Positions 52,691 to 60,685 of a DNA stretch of 64,000 bases are shown here, one piece after another; within the stretch, counting starts at the first letter, position 1; every line of letters begins with the position of its first letter. A program made the position numbers and the translations under genes. Source of the stretch: Paracoccaceae bacterium. Lineage in GTDB: Bacteria; Pseudomonadota; Alphaproteobacteria; Rhodobacterales; Rhodobacteraceae. The notes under the pieces were generated by a model. The model was not told the origin of the DNA. It worked only from the letters and a program-made list of their open reading frames with translations, and did not search any database. Location of the stretch: the NCBI GenBank assembly GCA_024742835.1, contig JANSXS010000005.1:1-64000 (forward strand), written 5' to 3'.

Positions 52691-52884
52691 TGCGCTTTGC
52701 GATGCGGCCAAGGCGGCCCTGCTCAGGGCGGCATTTCGTCCGCGTGTGCCGTGACGGACAGCGTTCATCGCAAGAATTCCGCCTGCATCCGACCTCCTGT
52801 GTCGCTCTGCCCTTTTCACCTGCTTCACCAAGGTTATATACCAGTGCCGAAACCAGCCATGTCAAAGACGACGCAAGGGGCGCG

Positions 52885-53226
52885 ATGCAACACTTGGTGA
52901 TCATGTCGGGATCGGATGACGACAAGGACGACGGCGACGCGTCCGTTATTGTCGACACCAGGCCCAAGACCAAGCGGCCGCCACTTTACAAGGTGCTGCT
53001 GCTGAACGACGACTACACGCCGATGGAATTCGTCGTGGCCGTTCTGGAACGGTTCTTCGGCATGTCCCATGCGCAGGCGTTCGAAATCATGCTGACCGTG
53101 CATAAAAAGGGTGTGGCCGTGGTGGGCGTCTTCAGTCACGAGATCGCCGAGACCAAAGTAGCGCAGGTTATGGATTTCGCCCGTCGTCACCAGCATCCGC
53201 TGCAATGTACCATGGAAAAAGAATAG
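52885..53226 (+). CDS. clpS: ATP-dependent Clp protease adaptor ClpS
   Basis: 113 residues from the ATG at 52885 (AAGGGG upstream); a second ATG at 52903 is possible. After a ~25-residue acidic N-terminal extension ([13 protein letters not shown]) comes the ClpS fold: [40 protein letters not shown] and [19 protein letters not shown]. It delivers N-degron substrates to ClpA. clpA does not follow; the next gene is a methyltransferase starting one base after the stop. Confidence 0.93.
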   Translation: MQHLVIMSGSDDDKDDGDASVIVDTRPKTKRPPLYKVLLLNDDYTPMEFVVAVLERFFGMSHAQAFEIMLTVHKKGVAVVGVFSHEIAETKVAQVMDFARRHQHPLQCTMEKE

Positions 53227-53227
53227 C

Positions 53228-54220
53228 GTGAGCGAGACGTCACGCCTTTCACTCGCCGTGGAAAGCGAAGAGATCGTGCTGCCCGAAGCCGCCCGGATCG
53301 CCGTGTTCGGCCCGGCAGCGGGCAGTGATCTTTCCGCCCTGCCGCAGGATCTGTGTCACATCATCACGCGCTTTCGCCCGGATCACGATTATTTTGCCGG
53401 TCTGGGCTTTGCCTGCGCGACCCTGCCCGAGGGGCGCTATGGGGCCTCGATCGTGTATGCCGCACGGTCCAAGCCGCTCAGCTTTGCGCATATCGCACAG
53501 GCGGCGGCTGTCACCGACGGACCGGTGATCGTGGACGGGGCCAAGACCGACGGAATCGAATCGCTTCTCAAGGCGTGCCGCGCGCGCACACAGGTGTCGG
53601 CCCCTATTTCAAAGGCGCATGGCAAGCTGTTTCATTTCCCGGCCAGCGATGTTTTCGCGGATTGGGCCTTGGGCGCGCCGCAAGAGATCGAAGGCGGGTT
53701 CGTGACCGTGCCCGGCGTTTTCTCTGCCGATGGCATTGATCCGGCCTCGCGGCTTCTGGGGGATCACCTGCCCGACAAGCTGGGTGCGGCGGTTGCCGAT
53801 CTTGGTGCCGGATGGGGCTATCTGAGCGCGCGCATACTTGAACGCGACAGCATCAAGCGGCTGCACATGGTAGAGGCCGATCACGCGGCGCTGGGTTGCG
53901 CGCATCACAACGTGCCCGATGCGCGGGCGATCTTTCACTGGGAGGACGCCACCCGCTGGCGACCCGAACAGCCCGTGGATTGCGTGGTGATGAACCCGCC
54001 GTTTCATATCGGACGCAAGGGCGATCCCGATCTGGGCCGCGCCTTTATCCTGTCCGCGGCAGAGATGCTGACCCCGCGCGGCCAGCTCTGGCTTGTGGCC
54101 AACCGCCATCTGCCCTACGAGGCCGATCTTGCAGCGGCCTTCGCTGACATCAGCGAAGTGGGCGGCGATAAAAGTTTCAAGATCCTGCACTGCGCAAGAC
54201 CGGCTCGAAAACGACGGTGA
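53228..54220 (+). CDS. RsmC-like rRNA (guanine-N2) methyltransferase
   Basis: 330 residues from a GTG immediately after the clpS stop. It has the two-domain layout of RsmC/RlmG: a degenerate N-terminal methyltransferase-like domain, then a SAM-binding domain with VADLGAGWGYLSARIL near 188-203, VEADHAALGCAH, and the catalytic VVMNPPFHIG (about 253-262). NPPFH is the amino-methyltransferase motif for guanine N2. Probable target is G1207 of 16S rRNA (RsmC) but the specific site cannot be told from sequence. Confidence 0.85.
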   Translation: MSETSRLSLAVESEEIVLPEAARIAVFGPAAGSDLSALPQDLCHIITRFRPDHDYFAGLGFACATLPEGRYGASIVYAARSKPLSFAHIAQAAAVTDGPVIVDGAKTDGIESLLKACRARTQVSAPISKAHGKLFHFPASDVFADWALGAPQEIEGGFVTVPGVFSADGIDPASRLLGDHLPDKLGAAVADLGAGWGYLSARILERDSIKRLHMVEADHAALGCAHHNVPDARAIFHWEDATRWRPEQPVDCVVMNPPFHIGRKGDPDLGRAFILSAAEMLTPRGQLWLVANRHLPYEADLAAAFADISEVGGDKSFKILHCARPARKRR

Positions 54221-54280
54221 AACGGGTTAGGCTGGCGCGATGCGTCCGTCGCGCGAGACCCAAAAAGGAGAGCGCCCGCC

Positions 54281-55084
54281 ATGTCATTTTCCATATCAGG
54301 AAAGACCGTGATCGTGACCGGCGGCGCCAATGGCGTTGGCTTGGCCGTGGGGCGGCATTTCGTCGACAAGGGGGCGAACGTGATGTTTGCCGACATGGAC
54401 GAAAAGCAGCTTGTCCACGAGATTGGCGAAAACAAGGATGACGAGAACAAACGCTATTTCGCAGGCGACCTGCGCGAAAAGCTGACACTGGCCAATCTGC
54501 TATCGGCGACGATCGACGCGTTCGACAAGGTCGATATCCTCGTCAACGCCTCTCGGCAGGTGCTGCCGTCGGATCCGCTCAATCCCGATGACGACGCGGT
54601 TCAGCAGCTTTTGCAGCAAAACCTGATCACGCCACTGCGCCTGAGCCAGCTTGTGGCAAAGCGCATGATCAAGCAGGCCGAGGAGAACAGCGATACGCGC
54701 ATGGCGGGCACCATCGTCAACGTGTCCTCCATCGCAGCGCGGCGCACCCATCCCGAGCTGTTGGGCTATTCGGTGTCCTGTGCCGCGCTGGACCAACTCA
54801 CACGCAGCCTTGCAGTGGCGCTTGCGCCGCACCGGATCAGGGTCAATTCCGTTGCGTTCGGATCTGTCATGTCGGCCTCGCTCAAGCATACGCTGCGCGA
54901 CAACAGCGACTTCCGCACCGATATCGAAGAGCACACGCCGCTTGGCCGGATCGCCTCTGCCACGGAACTGGCCGAAACGGTACAATACCTCGCCAGCGAG
55001 GGGTCCGGTTTCATGACCGGACAGATCATGACGGTCGATGGAGGACGAACGCTTCTTGACCCGGTCGCCGCTCCGGCGCATTGA
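54281..55084 (+). CDS. SDR-family oxidoreductase lacking the catalytic Lys
   Basis: 267 residues of the classical short-chain dehydrogenase fold: TGGANGVG (13-20), DILVNAS in place of the usual NNAG, Asn114, Ser150 in VNVSSIAA, Tyr163, and C-terminal MTVDGG. The YxxxK motif reads YSVSCAAL, with Cys167 at the Lys position. AAG/AAA to TGT needs more than one base change, so this is not a simple sequencing slip. The enzyme may be inactive, use a different proton relay, or bind a ligand. It follows the RsmC-like gene by 60 bases and precedes hemF by 8. Confidence 0.85.
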   Translation: MSFSISGKTVIVTGGANGVGLAVGRHFVDKGANVMFADMDEKQLVHEIGENKDDENKRYFAGDLREKLTLANLLSATIDAFDKVDILVNASRQVLPSDPLNPDDDAVQQLLQQNLITPLRLSQLVAKRMIKQAEENSDTRMAGTIVNVSSIAARRTHPELLGYSVSCAALDQLTRSLAVALAPHRIRVNSVAFGSVMSASLKHTLRDNSDFRTDIEEHTPLGRIASATELAETVQYLASEGSGFMTGQIMTVDGGRTLLDPVAAPAH

Positions 55085-55092
55085 TATGTCCC

Positions 55093-55980
55093 ATGACTGA
55101 GATGAAACAGGAAAAAGCCCGCGCCGCCGCTTGGTTCCGGCAGCTTAGGGATGAGATCGTCACCGCCTTCGAGGGGCTGGAGGACAGCCATGACACCGGC
55201 CCGCTTTGCGGGGCCACGCCGGGCCGCTTCGAGGTGAAGGAAACCCGACGCGCCAGCGATGACGGATCAGATGCCGGCGGCGGCCTGATGAGCGTCATGC
55301 GCGGTGGGCGCGTATTCGAGAAGGTGGGCGTCAACGTCTCGGAGGTGTACGGCGAACTGGGCGAGGCCGCGCAAAAGGCGATGGCCGCGCGCGGCGTGCC
55401 CGGCATGGAAAGCGACCCGCGTTTCTGGGCCAGCGGCATCAGCCTTGTGGCGCATATGCAAAACCCGCATGTGCCTGCCGTTCACATGAATACCCGGATG
55501 TTCTGGACGCCCGGTGCGTGGTGGTTCGGCGGCGGCTCCGATTTGAATCCCTGCATCGAATACGCAGAGGACACCGCGCATTTCCATGCCGAGCAGAAAG
55601 CCCATCTCGACCCGCATGGCGCGGCGCATTACCCACGGCTCAAGGAATGGGCGGACGAGTATTTCTATATTCCGCACCGCCACCGGGCACGGGGCGTCGG
55701 CGGGATCTTCATGGATGATCAGAATTCCGGCGACTGGGAGGCGGATTTCGCGCTGACGCGGGATATCGGCCGCGCCTTTCTGAAGGCGTATCAGCCATTG
55801 GTCGAAAAGCGCCGGTCGCAGCCATGGGGCGATGCCGAAAAGGAGACGCAGCTTGTTCATCGCGGGCTTTATGCGGAATATAACCTTGTTTATGACCGGG
55901 GCACCAAGTTTGGTCTGGCCACGGGGCATGACGCGGACGCGGTACTGATGAGCCTGCCCCCCCTGGCCAAGTGGATCTGA
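55093..55980 (+). CDS. hemF: Oxygen-dependent coproporphyrinogen III oxidase
   Basis: 295 residues from the ATG at 55093. HemF signatures: GGRVFEKVGVNVSEVYGEL, SLVAHMQNPHVPAVHMNTRM, WWFGGGSDLNP, FYIPHRHRARGVGGIFMDD and EYNLVYDRGTKFGLATG. It decarboxylates two propionates of coproporphyrinogen III with O2, an aerobic haem/bacteriochlorophyll step. Read in the same direction as the SDR gene and ended by a strong terminator. Confidence 0.97.
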   Translation: MTEMKQEKARAAAWFRQLRDEIVTAFEGLEDSHDTGPLCGATPGRFEVKETRRASDDGSDAGGGLMSVMRGGRVFEKVGVNVSEVYGELGEAAQKAMAARGVPGMESDPRFWASGISLVAHMQNPHVPAVHMNTRMFWTPGAWWFGGGSDLNPCIEYAEDTAHFHAEQKAHLDPHGAAHYPRLKEWADEYFYIPHRHRARGVGGIFMDDQNSGDWEADFALTRDIGRAFLKAYQPLVEKRRSQPWGDAEKETQLVHRGLYAEYNLVYDRGTKFGLATGHDADAVLMSLPPLAKWI

Positions 55981-56008
55981 GGGCGGACATCGTGGCGGGC
56001 AACTGCCG

Positions 56009-56047
56009 GGGCTGATTTCGACGCGTGTTGAAATCAGCCCTTTTCTT
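56009..56047 (+). terminator. Rho-independent terminator of hemF
   Basis: GGGCTGATTTC (56009-56019), 10-base loop, GAAATCAGCCC (56030-56040), then TTTTCTTT. The 3' arm overlaps the stop codon of the convergent acyltransferase gene. Confidence 0.85.
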
Positions 56048-56972
56048 TAAGCTCGCGCAGATACGCGGCGCGCTTTTCGGCCAGCGGTCCGGTCCCGTCT
56101 TTCCAGCGCCTGTGGATCCAGAACCACTGGTCCATATGCGCGCGCACCATCCGTTCCAGCCGGTCGTTGAACTCCTGAGTCATGGTGACAGGGTCGCTAT
56201 GCGCAATCGGCGTCTCGACGACGACCTCAAAGGCGTGCCCGCCATCCGTACGCAAGCCCCACACCGGCACCAACGGCGCGTCGAACTTGAGCGCCATTTC
56301 CGCCGTGGCCAGCGAGGTAAGCGCCGGCTTGCCAAAAAAATCAAGCGGGACGCCGTCATGGGCATTCAGATCGTTGAGGATCGCGATAATGCCGCCGCCG
56401 CGCAGATGTTTGACCATCTGCATCATGCCGCGTCGGCCCTGTTCGAACATCGGCTCCGAGATCGTCCCCATCGCCTTTACATAATGGGCGTTGAAGCTGG
56501 GATTGGACATCGGACGGTAAAACACACCCATGTCGAACCCCTGCGCGATCATCGCCAGGCGGGCGGCGTTGAACGAGCCGAAATGCCCGGTCACAAGCAC
56601 CGCAGGGCGCCCGGCATCGCGCGCGGCGCGCAGCTCTGACAGGCCGGGGCCGATGACCTTGGCGGCGCGGCCCATGTCAATGAATTCGGGGGAGTATAGC
56701 TCCATCATGTTGCGCCCGGCATTGTCGGTGACGCGTGTCATCAGGCGGCGCACCTCCGCGCGGGGCAGGTCCGGGCAGGCATGGGCAAGATTGTCGCGGA
56801 CCCGCGCGCGATACCCCGCAAGCGGGGAAAGCAGCCGCGAGGTCAGCCACCCGGCCACCGCCATGCGCTGGCGATAGGGCAACAGATGAGCGGCACGAAT
56901 GGGCGCCACAAGGGACGCACCCAGCAGGCGTTCGCGCAGGGAAATCGGGGGTGTGTCGTCGGGCGCGCTCAT
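56034..56972 (-). CDS. LpxL/HtrB-like lauroyl acyltransferase (altered HX4D/E box)
   Basis: 312 residues of the lipid A late-acyltransferase family: VRDNLAHACPDLP, ELYSPEF, VLVTGHFGSFNAARLA, RPMSNPSFNAHYV, GGGIIAILNDLNAHDGVPLDFFG and a C-terminal HMDQWFWIHRRWKDGTG. In this family the catalytic box is H(x4)E or H(x4)D; here His130 is followed at +5 by Asn135 (HFGSFN). The role would be secondary acylation of lipid A at the inner membrane, but the Asn makes catalysis uncertain. Convergent with hemF. Confidence 0.85.
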   Translation of the reverse strand: MSAPDDTPPISLRERLLGASLVAPIRAAHLLPYRQRMAVAGWLTSRLLSPLAGYRARVRDNLAHACPDLPRAEVRRLMTRVTDNAGRNMMELYSPEFIDMGRAAKVIGPGLSELRAARDAGRPAVLVTGHFGSFNAARLAMIAQGFDMGVFYRPMSNPSFNAHYVKAMGTISEPMFEQGRRGMMQMVKHLRGGGIIAILNDLNAHDGVPLDFFGKPALTSLATAEMALKFDAPLVPVWGLRTDGGHAFEVVVETPIAHSDPVTMTQEFNDRLERMVRAHMDQWFWIHRRWKDGTGPLAEKRAAYLRELKEKG

Positions 56973-57045
56973 GCAGGCAAGATCCGGGTGGTTGCGCCGT
57001 CTCGATACGCGGGGACGCGGGTGACCACAAGCCGGGGGATGCGGC

Positions 57046-57696
57046 TCAGGGCTGTTTTGGCAGCCCCATGCCGATCATTGAATCGCGGGTGACAAGGCCT
57101 GCAAGCGCCGTTTCATCCATGCCGTCCGTCCCGGCGGGGCGGGCCGGGAGGACGAGATAGCGCATATCCGCCGTGCTGTCATGCACCCGGACGGTCATGC
57201 TGTCGGGCACATCAACGCCGAATTCGCGCAACACCTTGCGCGGCTCGATCACCGCGCGGGACCGATAGGCGCGGGTCTTGTACCAATCGGGTGGCAGGCC
57301 CAAAAGCGTGCGCGGATAGCACGAACACAGGGTGCAGACGATCAGGTTATGCACATCTTCGGTGTTCTCGACCACGACAAGATGCAGCGCACCGATATCA
57401 AACCCCATCTCGCGGCAGGCATCAGAACCATTGGATAAAAGGCGCGCCTTGAACGCCGGATCGCACCAGGCGCGCGCCACAACGGCGGCACCATTGGCCG
57501 GGCTGCGGGCATCCATCGCGTCGATCTGCGCGGCGACCTCGGCGGGCGTGACGATGCCCTTTTCGATCAGTAATTCGCGCGCGGCGATCTCCATCCGCTG
57601 CCAATAGGTCAGCGGCGCGTCATTGTCGGCGCGAAACGGATGGCCAGATGGGCTGAGCCCGTGGTCGTGGTCGTGTCCGGGATGGTCATGCGGCAT
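57046..57696 (-). CDS. Nitrile hydratase alpha-type subunit (or thiocyanate hydrolase gamma-like)
   Basis: 216 residues from the ATG at 57696. His-rich start (MPHDHPGHDHDHG), then the metal claw VCTLCSCYPRTLLGLPPDWY, with CTLCSC at 121-126, the cobalt-type motif (iron-type enzymes have CSLCSC), and YRSRAVIEPRKVLREFG. Two of the claw cysteines should become sulfinate/sulfenate. The enzyme hydrates nitriles to amides or, in the SCNase branch, thiocyanate to carbonyl sulfide. Last of three tightly packed genes; the beta subunit upstream is split in two, as in thiocyanate hydrolase. Confidence 0.88.
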   Translation of the reverse strand: MPHDHPGHDHDHGLSPSGHPFRADNDAPLTYWQRMEIAARELLIEKGIVTPAEVAAQIDAMDARSPANGAAVVARAWCDPAFKARLLSNGSDACREMGFDIGALHLVVVENTEDVHNLIVCTLCSCYPRTLLGLPPDWYKTRAYRSRAVIEPRKVLREFGVDVPDSMTVRVHDSTADMRYLVLPARPAGTDGMDETALAGLVTRDSMIGMGLPKQP

Positions 57697-57700
57697 CGTG

Positions 57701-57964
57701 TCAAAGCCTTTCCAGCCAATGCGCGTAAATCTCGGCGTCCAGCGTGTCCTCGGCCCGTTCGGCCCGGTCGCCCCAGATCTCTGCCATGGTAAAGCGCACG
57801 CGAAACAGTTCTTTGGGCGCGGCATCCAGCCCGTAGGCAAGCTGTTCGGGGTTCTTGTATGCACCAAGCGGGCGCTCAATCTCGCCGGTCTTGCCGCGCA
57901 GGTAATGCGGCGCGCGCACATGGCCCGGCGGCGACATCGTCTTGACGCGCACGCGCTCAGCCAT
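57701..57964 (-). CDS. Nitrile hydratase beta subunit, C-terminal half as separate gene
   Basis: 87 residues from the ATG at 57964: MAERVRVKTMSPPGHVRAPH with YLRGKTGEIERPLGAYKNPE and LFRVRFTMAEIWGD, ending IYAHWLERL. This is the SH3-like barrel forming the C-terminal half of NHase beta. It overlaps the gene for the N-terminal half by 8 bases in a different frame and is 4 bases from the alpha-type gene. An intact ATG and matching split in thiocyanate hydrolase favour a real gene over a frameshift. Confidence 0.8.
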   Translation of the reverse strand: MAERVRVKTMSPPGHVRAPHYLRGKTGEIERPLGAYKNPEQLAYGLDAAPKELFRVRFTMAEIWGDRAERAEDTLDAEIYAHWLERL

Positions 57965-58295
57965 CCTGCGCCTCGCCATAGCTGTCGCCGCGTTGCGCGA
58001 TTTCCTCCATCCGCGTGCCCAGTTCCTCAAGGGTGTAGACACCCTGTTCCACAAGGTTCTGGTTCACAGCGGCCATCCAGCGTTCGTAATAGGTCATGGT
58101 CTCGAAGGCGTCTTCGCCCATGTCCTCCAGCGCGCGACGTAGCCCGTCGACGGTGAAGAAACCCTTGCCGGAACACAGCATCATCAGCGCATCGACGCGC
58201 TTTTCCCAAAGCGCGAAATCATGTTCGCCTTTCGGGACGGGGCCTGCGTCCCGTCCGCCCATGTCATGCCAGCGGCGTCCGTCGGTATCACTCAT
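57957..58295 (-). CDS. Nitrile hydratase beta subunit, N-terminal half as separate gene
   Basis: 112 residues from the ATG at 58295: RRWHDMGGRDAGPVPKGEHD near the start (HDxGG...GPV is the NHase beta N-terminal motif), FALWEKRVDALMMLCSGKGF, ALEDMGEDAF and TYYERWMAAVNQNLVEQGVY. Helical N-half of beta, without its SH3 half. The alternative, an NHase activator (P14K/NhlE type) protein, is less likely because of the HDMGG motif. First gene of the trio; its TGA lies inside the next gene. Confidence 0.8.
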   Translation of the reverse strand: MSDTDGRRWHDMGGRDAGPVPKGEHDFALWEKRVDALMMLCSGKGFFTVDGLRRALEDMGEDAFETMTYYERWMAAVNQNLVEQGVYTLEELGTRMEEIAQRGDSYGEAQDG

Positions 58296-58341
58296 GCCGC
58301 AAAGGTAGAAAGACGCGGCGGCGCTGTCCATGATTTTCGCG

Positions 58342-58809
58342 TCATGGCCGGTTGTTATCGGGTTTCGTGGCCGGGCCGGTATATATCACGGCACCGATCG
58401 CAATGGCGCTTGCAAGCACGATGAACAGCGTCGGAGAGCCAAGGCAGCCTTCCGTGCGCGCGGTGTCGGAGGGCAGAACGAAGGTGACCAGATAGACCTG
58501 CACGCTCCACCCGATCACAAGCAAGACTGCGCCCGCATTGCTGCGGAACCGCAGCACAAGGGCGCTGGCAAGCAGCAGGATCAGTGACAAGGGCGTGGTA
58601 AAAAGCAGTATCGCCTCGGTCAGGGCGGACACGGGCAGTCCGTCCCAGTCGGGGCGCAGATCCTTGCAGCTTTGTGCAAAGGCCGGCGATGGCAGGACGA
58701 CAAGCCCCGCCAGGAGCCGTTTTCTTGCAAGAAAACGGGACGGAAAATTGGAATTTTCCAGTACGGAATTTTGCAAAATTCCGCTCACTCTTCTTCGAAC
58801 GGATCCCAT
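58342..58809 (-). CDS. Small membrane protein whose 5' end runs through palindromic repeats
   Basis: Up to 155 residues. The main body is a signal-like stretch (LLAGLVVLPSPAFAQSC), two hydrophobic helices (EAILLFTTPLSLILLLASALVL; VLLVIGWSVQVYLVTFVL) and a third near the end (LFIVLASAIAIGAVIY). The start is unclear: the only ATG is at 58809, inside the end of dnaX but preceded by GGAGG; a TTG lies at 58776. Either way the first ~25 codons translate the three palindromes at 58717-58783 (QNSVLENSNFPSRFLARK). No family recognised. Confidence 0.55.
   Translation of the reverse strand: MGSVRRRVSGILQNSVLENSNFPSRFLARKRLLAGLVVLPSPAFAQSCKDLRPDWDGLPVSALTEAILLFTTPLSLILLLASALVLRFRSNAGAVLLVIGWSVQVYLVTFVLPSDTARTEGCLGSPTLFIVLASAIAIGAVIYTGPATKPDNNRP
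58717..58783. repeat. Cluster of three palindromes (family C) after dnaX
   Basis: Three near-contiguous dyads: a perfect 22-bp palindrome with half-site CCGTTTTCTTG (58717-58738); GGAAAATT-GG-AATTTTCC (58742-58759); and a perfect 20-bp palindrome CGGAATTTTGCAAAATTCCG (58764-58783). The last lies 2 bases from the dnaX stop codon. They could form terminator-like hairpins on either strand although T-runs are short, or represent inserted palindromic elements. Confidence 0.75.
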
Positions 58810-60545
58810 TCGTCCTCCACCTCGGGCAGTGCCTCGGCCATGGCCGAGGCGGCTTGATCTTCGGGGGTGCGGATCGCCTCGATCCGGGCCTGTGGAAAGG
58901 CATTGAACACCGCTTGCACCAGCGGGTGGGCGCGGGCTTCGTCTTCCAGCGCGCGTTGTGCCGCGTCGCGGGTCTCGGCGATGGTGGCCCCGCCGCCCGT
59001 ATTGACAAGGCTGACGGCCCAGCGGTGGCCGGTCCAGCGTTGCAGCGCGCTGCCCATGCGCTGCGCCAGATCCGAGGGCGCGTTGTCGGTGGGAACGAAT
59101 TCGATGCGTCCGGGGCGATAGGCGACCAGTCGCACACAGGTTTCCAGCTCGACAAGAAGCCTGACATCGCGGCGTTCGCGGATCAGCTCGACCACATGCT
59201 CGAAGCCGGGATAATCCGCCAGCGCGCTTTCGGCCTTCGGGGCAAGCGCCGTCGTGGCACCCGATCCCTGCGGGGCACCACGCATCTGCGGGCCAGATGT
59301 CGCCGTCGCCTGTGTCGCCGTCGCCTGTGTCCCGGTCCCCGCACCGGGGCCAGCACCACCACCGCCGCCCGGCGGGGGCGGGGCGTCGCGCAGCTTGCGC
59401 ACCAGTTCTTCCGGAGAGGGCAGTTCGGCCACATGCGTCAGCCGGATCACCGCCATTTCAGCAGCCATCATGGCGTTGGGGGCGGCGGCGACCTCGTCCA
59501 GCGCCTTGAGCAGCATCTGCCACATGCGCGTCAGTACCCGCATCGGCAGCTCGGCGGCCATTTGTTGCCCCCGGCCGCGCTCGTCAGGGCCGATGGTGGG
59601 GTCTTCGGCGGCCTCGGGCGTGATCTTGACCACGGAAATCCAATGCGTGACCTCGGCCAGATCGCGCAGCACGGCCATCGGATCGGCACCTTCGGCATAT
59701 TGCGACGACAATTCCGACAGCGCGCCGGCGGCATCGCCCTGCATGATCAGCGTGAACAGATCCAGCACGCGACCCCGGTCCGCCAGCCCCAGCATCGCGC
59801 GGACCTGCTCGGCGGTGGTTTCTCCGGCACCGTGTGAAATCGCCTGATCCAGAAGCGATGTCGCATCGCGGGCAGAGCCTTCGGCGGCGCGCGTGATAAG
59901 CGCCAGCGCGTCACCGGCGATCTGCGCCTTCTCCGCTGTGGCGATGCGGCGCAGCATCGTAATCATCTCCTCTGGCTCGATCCGGCGCAGATCGAACCGC
60001 TGACAGCGCGACAGCACGGTGACAGGCACCTTGCGGATCTCGGTCGTGGCGAAGATGAATTTCACATGTGCGGGCGGTTCCTCCAGCGTCTTCAGCAGCG
60101 CGTTGAAGGCCGAGGTGCTGAGCATGTGCACCTCGTCGATGATGTAGATCTTGTAGCGGGCCGACGCGGCGCGGTAGTGCACCGAATCAATGATTTCACG
60201 GATATCGCCCACGCCCGTGCGCGACGCCGCGTCCATTTCCAGCACGTCCACGTGACGCCCTTCCATGATCGCGCGGCAAGGCTCGCATAGCCCGCATGGG
60301 TCGGTTGTGGGGCCGCTTTCGCCGCCGGGACCGATGCAGTTCATGCCCTTGGCGATGATGCGCGCCGTGGTCGTCTTGCCGGTGCCGCGAATGCCCGTCA
60401 TGATAAAGGCCTGCGCGATGCGGTCCGCCGCGAACGCGTTCTTGAGCGTGCGCACCATGGCGTCCTGCCCGACCAGATCGGCAAAGGTTTCGGGGCGGTA
60501 TTTCCGCGCCAGGACCTGATAGCCGCTCTCGGTTGTCTCGCTCAT
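58785..60545 (-). CDS. dnaX: DNA polymerase III subunits gamma/tau
   Basis: 586 residues from the ATG at 60545 (MSETTESGYQVLARKYRPET); an in-frame GTG at 60626 would add 27 residues with no ribosome site visible. AAA+ clamp loader: ITGIRGTGKTTTARIIAKG Walker A, the zinc module CIGPGG-CGLCEPC, IIDEVHMLS (DExx) and VLSRCQRFDLRRI sensor. After a Gly/Pro/Thr-rich linker near 390-440 comes the tau-like C-terminal domain, ending VEDEWDPFEEE. No slippery A-run for a gamma frameshift was noticed. Not adjacent to ybaB-recR. Confidence 0.94.
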   Translation of the reverse strand: MSETTESGYQVLARKYRPETFADLVGQDAMVRTLKNAFAADRIAQAFIMTGIRGTGKTTTARIIAKGMNCIGPGGESGPTTDPCGLCEPCRAIMEGRHVDVLEMDAASRTGVGDIREIIDSVHYRAASARYKIYIIDEVHMLSTSAFNALLKTLEEPPAHVKFIFATTEIRKVPVTVLSRCQRFDLRRIEPEEMITMLRRIATAEKAQIAGDALALITRAAEGSARDATSLLDQAISHGAGETTAEQVRAMLGLADRGRVLDLFTLIMQGDAAGALSELSSQYAEGADPMAVLRDLAEVTHWISVVKITPEAAEDPTIGPDERGRGQQMAAELPMRVLTRMWQMLLKALDEVAAAPNAMMAAEMAVIRLTHVAELPSPEELVRKLRDAPPPPGGGGGAGPGAGTGTQATATQATATSGPQMRGAPQGSGATTALAPKAESALADYPGFEHVVELIRERRDVRLLVELETCVRLVAYRPGRIEFVPTDNAPSDLAQRMGSALQRWTGHRWAVSLVNTGGGATIAETRDAAQRALEDEARAHPLVQAVFNAFPQARIEAIRTPEDQAASAMAEALPEVEDEWDPFEEE

Positions 60546-60685
60546 GAATTCTGCCCCGGATTCGCGTGTAGCGGCAGGGTAGTTCGGGGCGCTTGGGGCG
60601 TCCAGCTTGCTTTTGGTGTCGGACACGGCAAGACTTTTCCCTGTTTTCGACGAAGGTGGATATATCGGTCAAAGGGGCGAACAGC

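Noticed and set aside
57701-58295. Beta subunit halves as one frameshifted pseudogene
   Set aside because: Not fully excluded, but each half has its own start, the overlap is a normal translational-coupling type, and thiocyanate hydrolase shows the same natural split.
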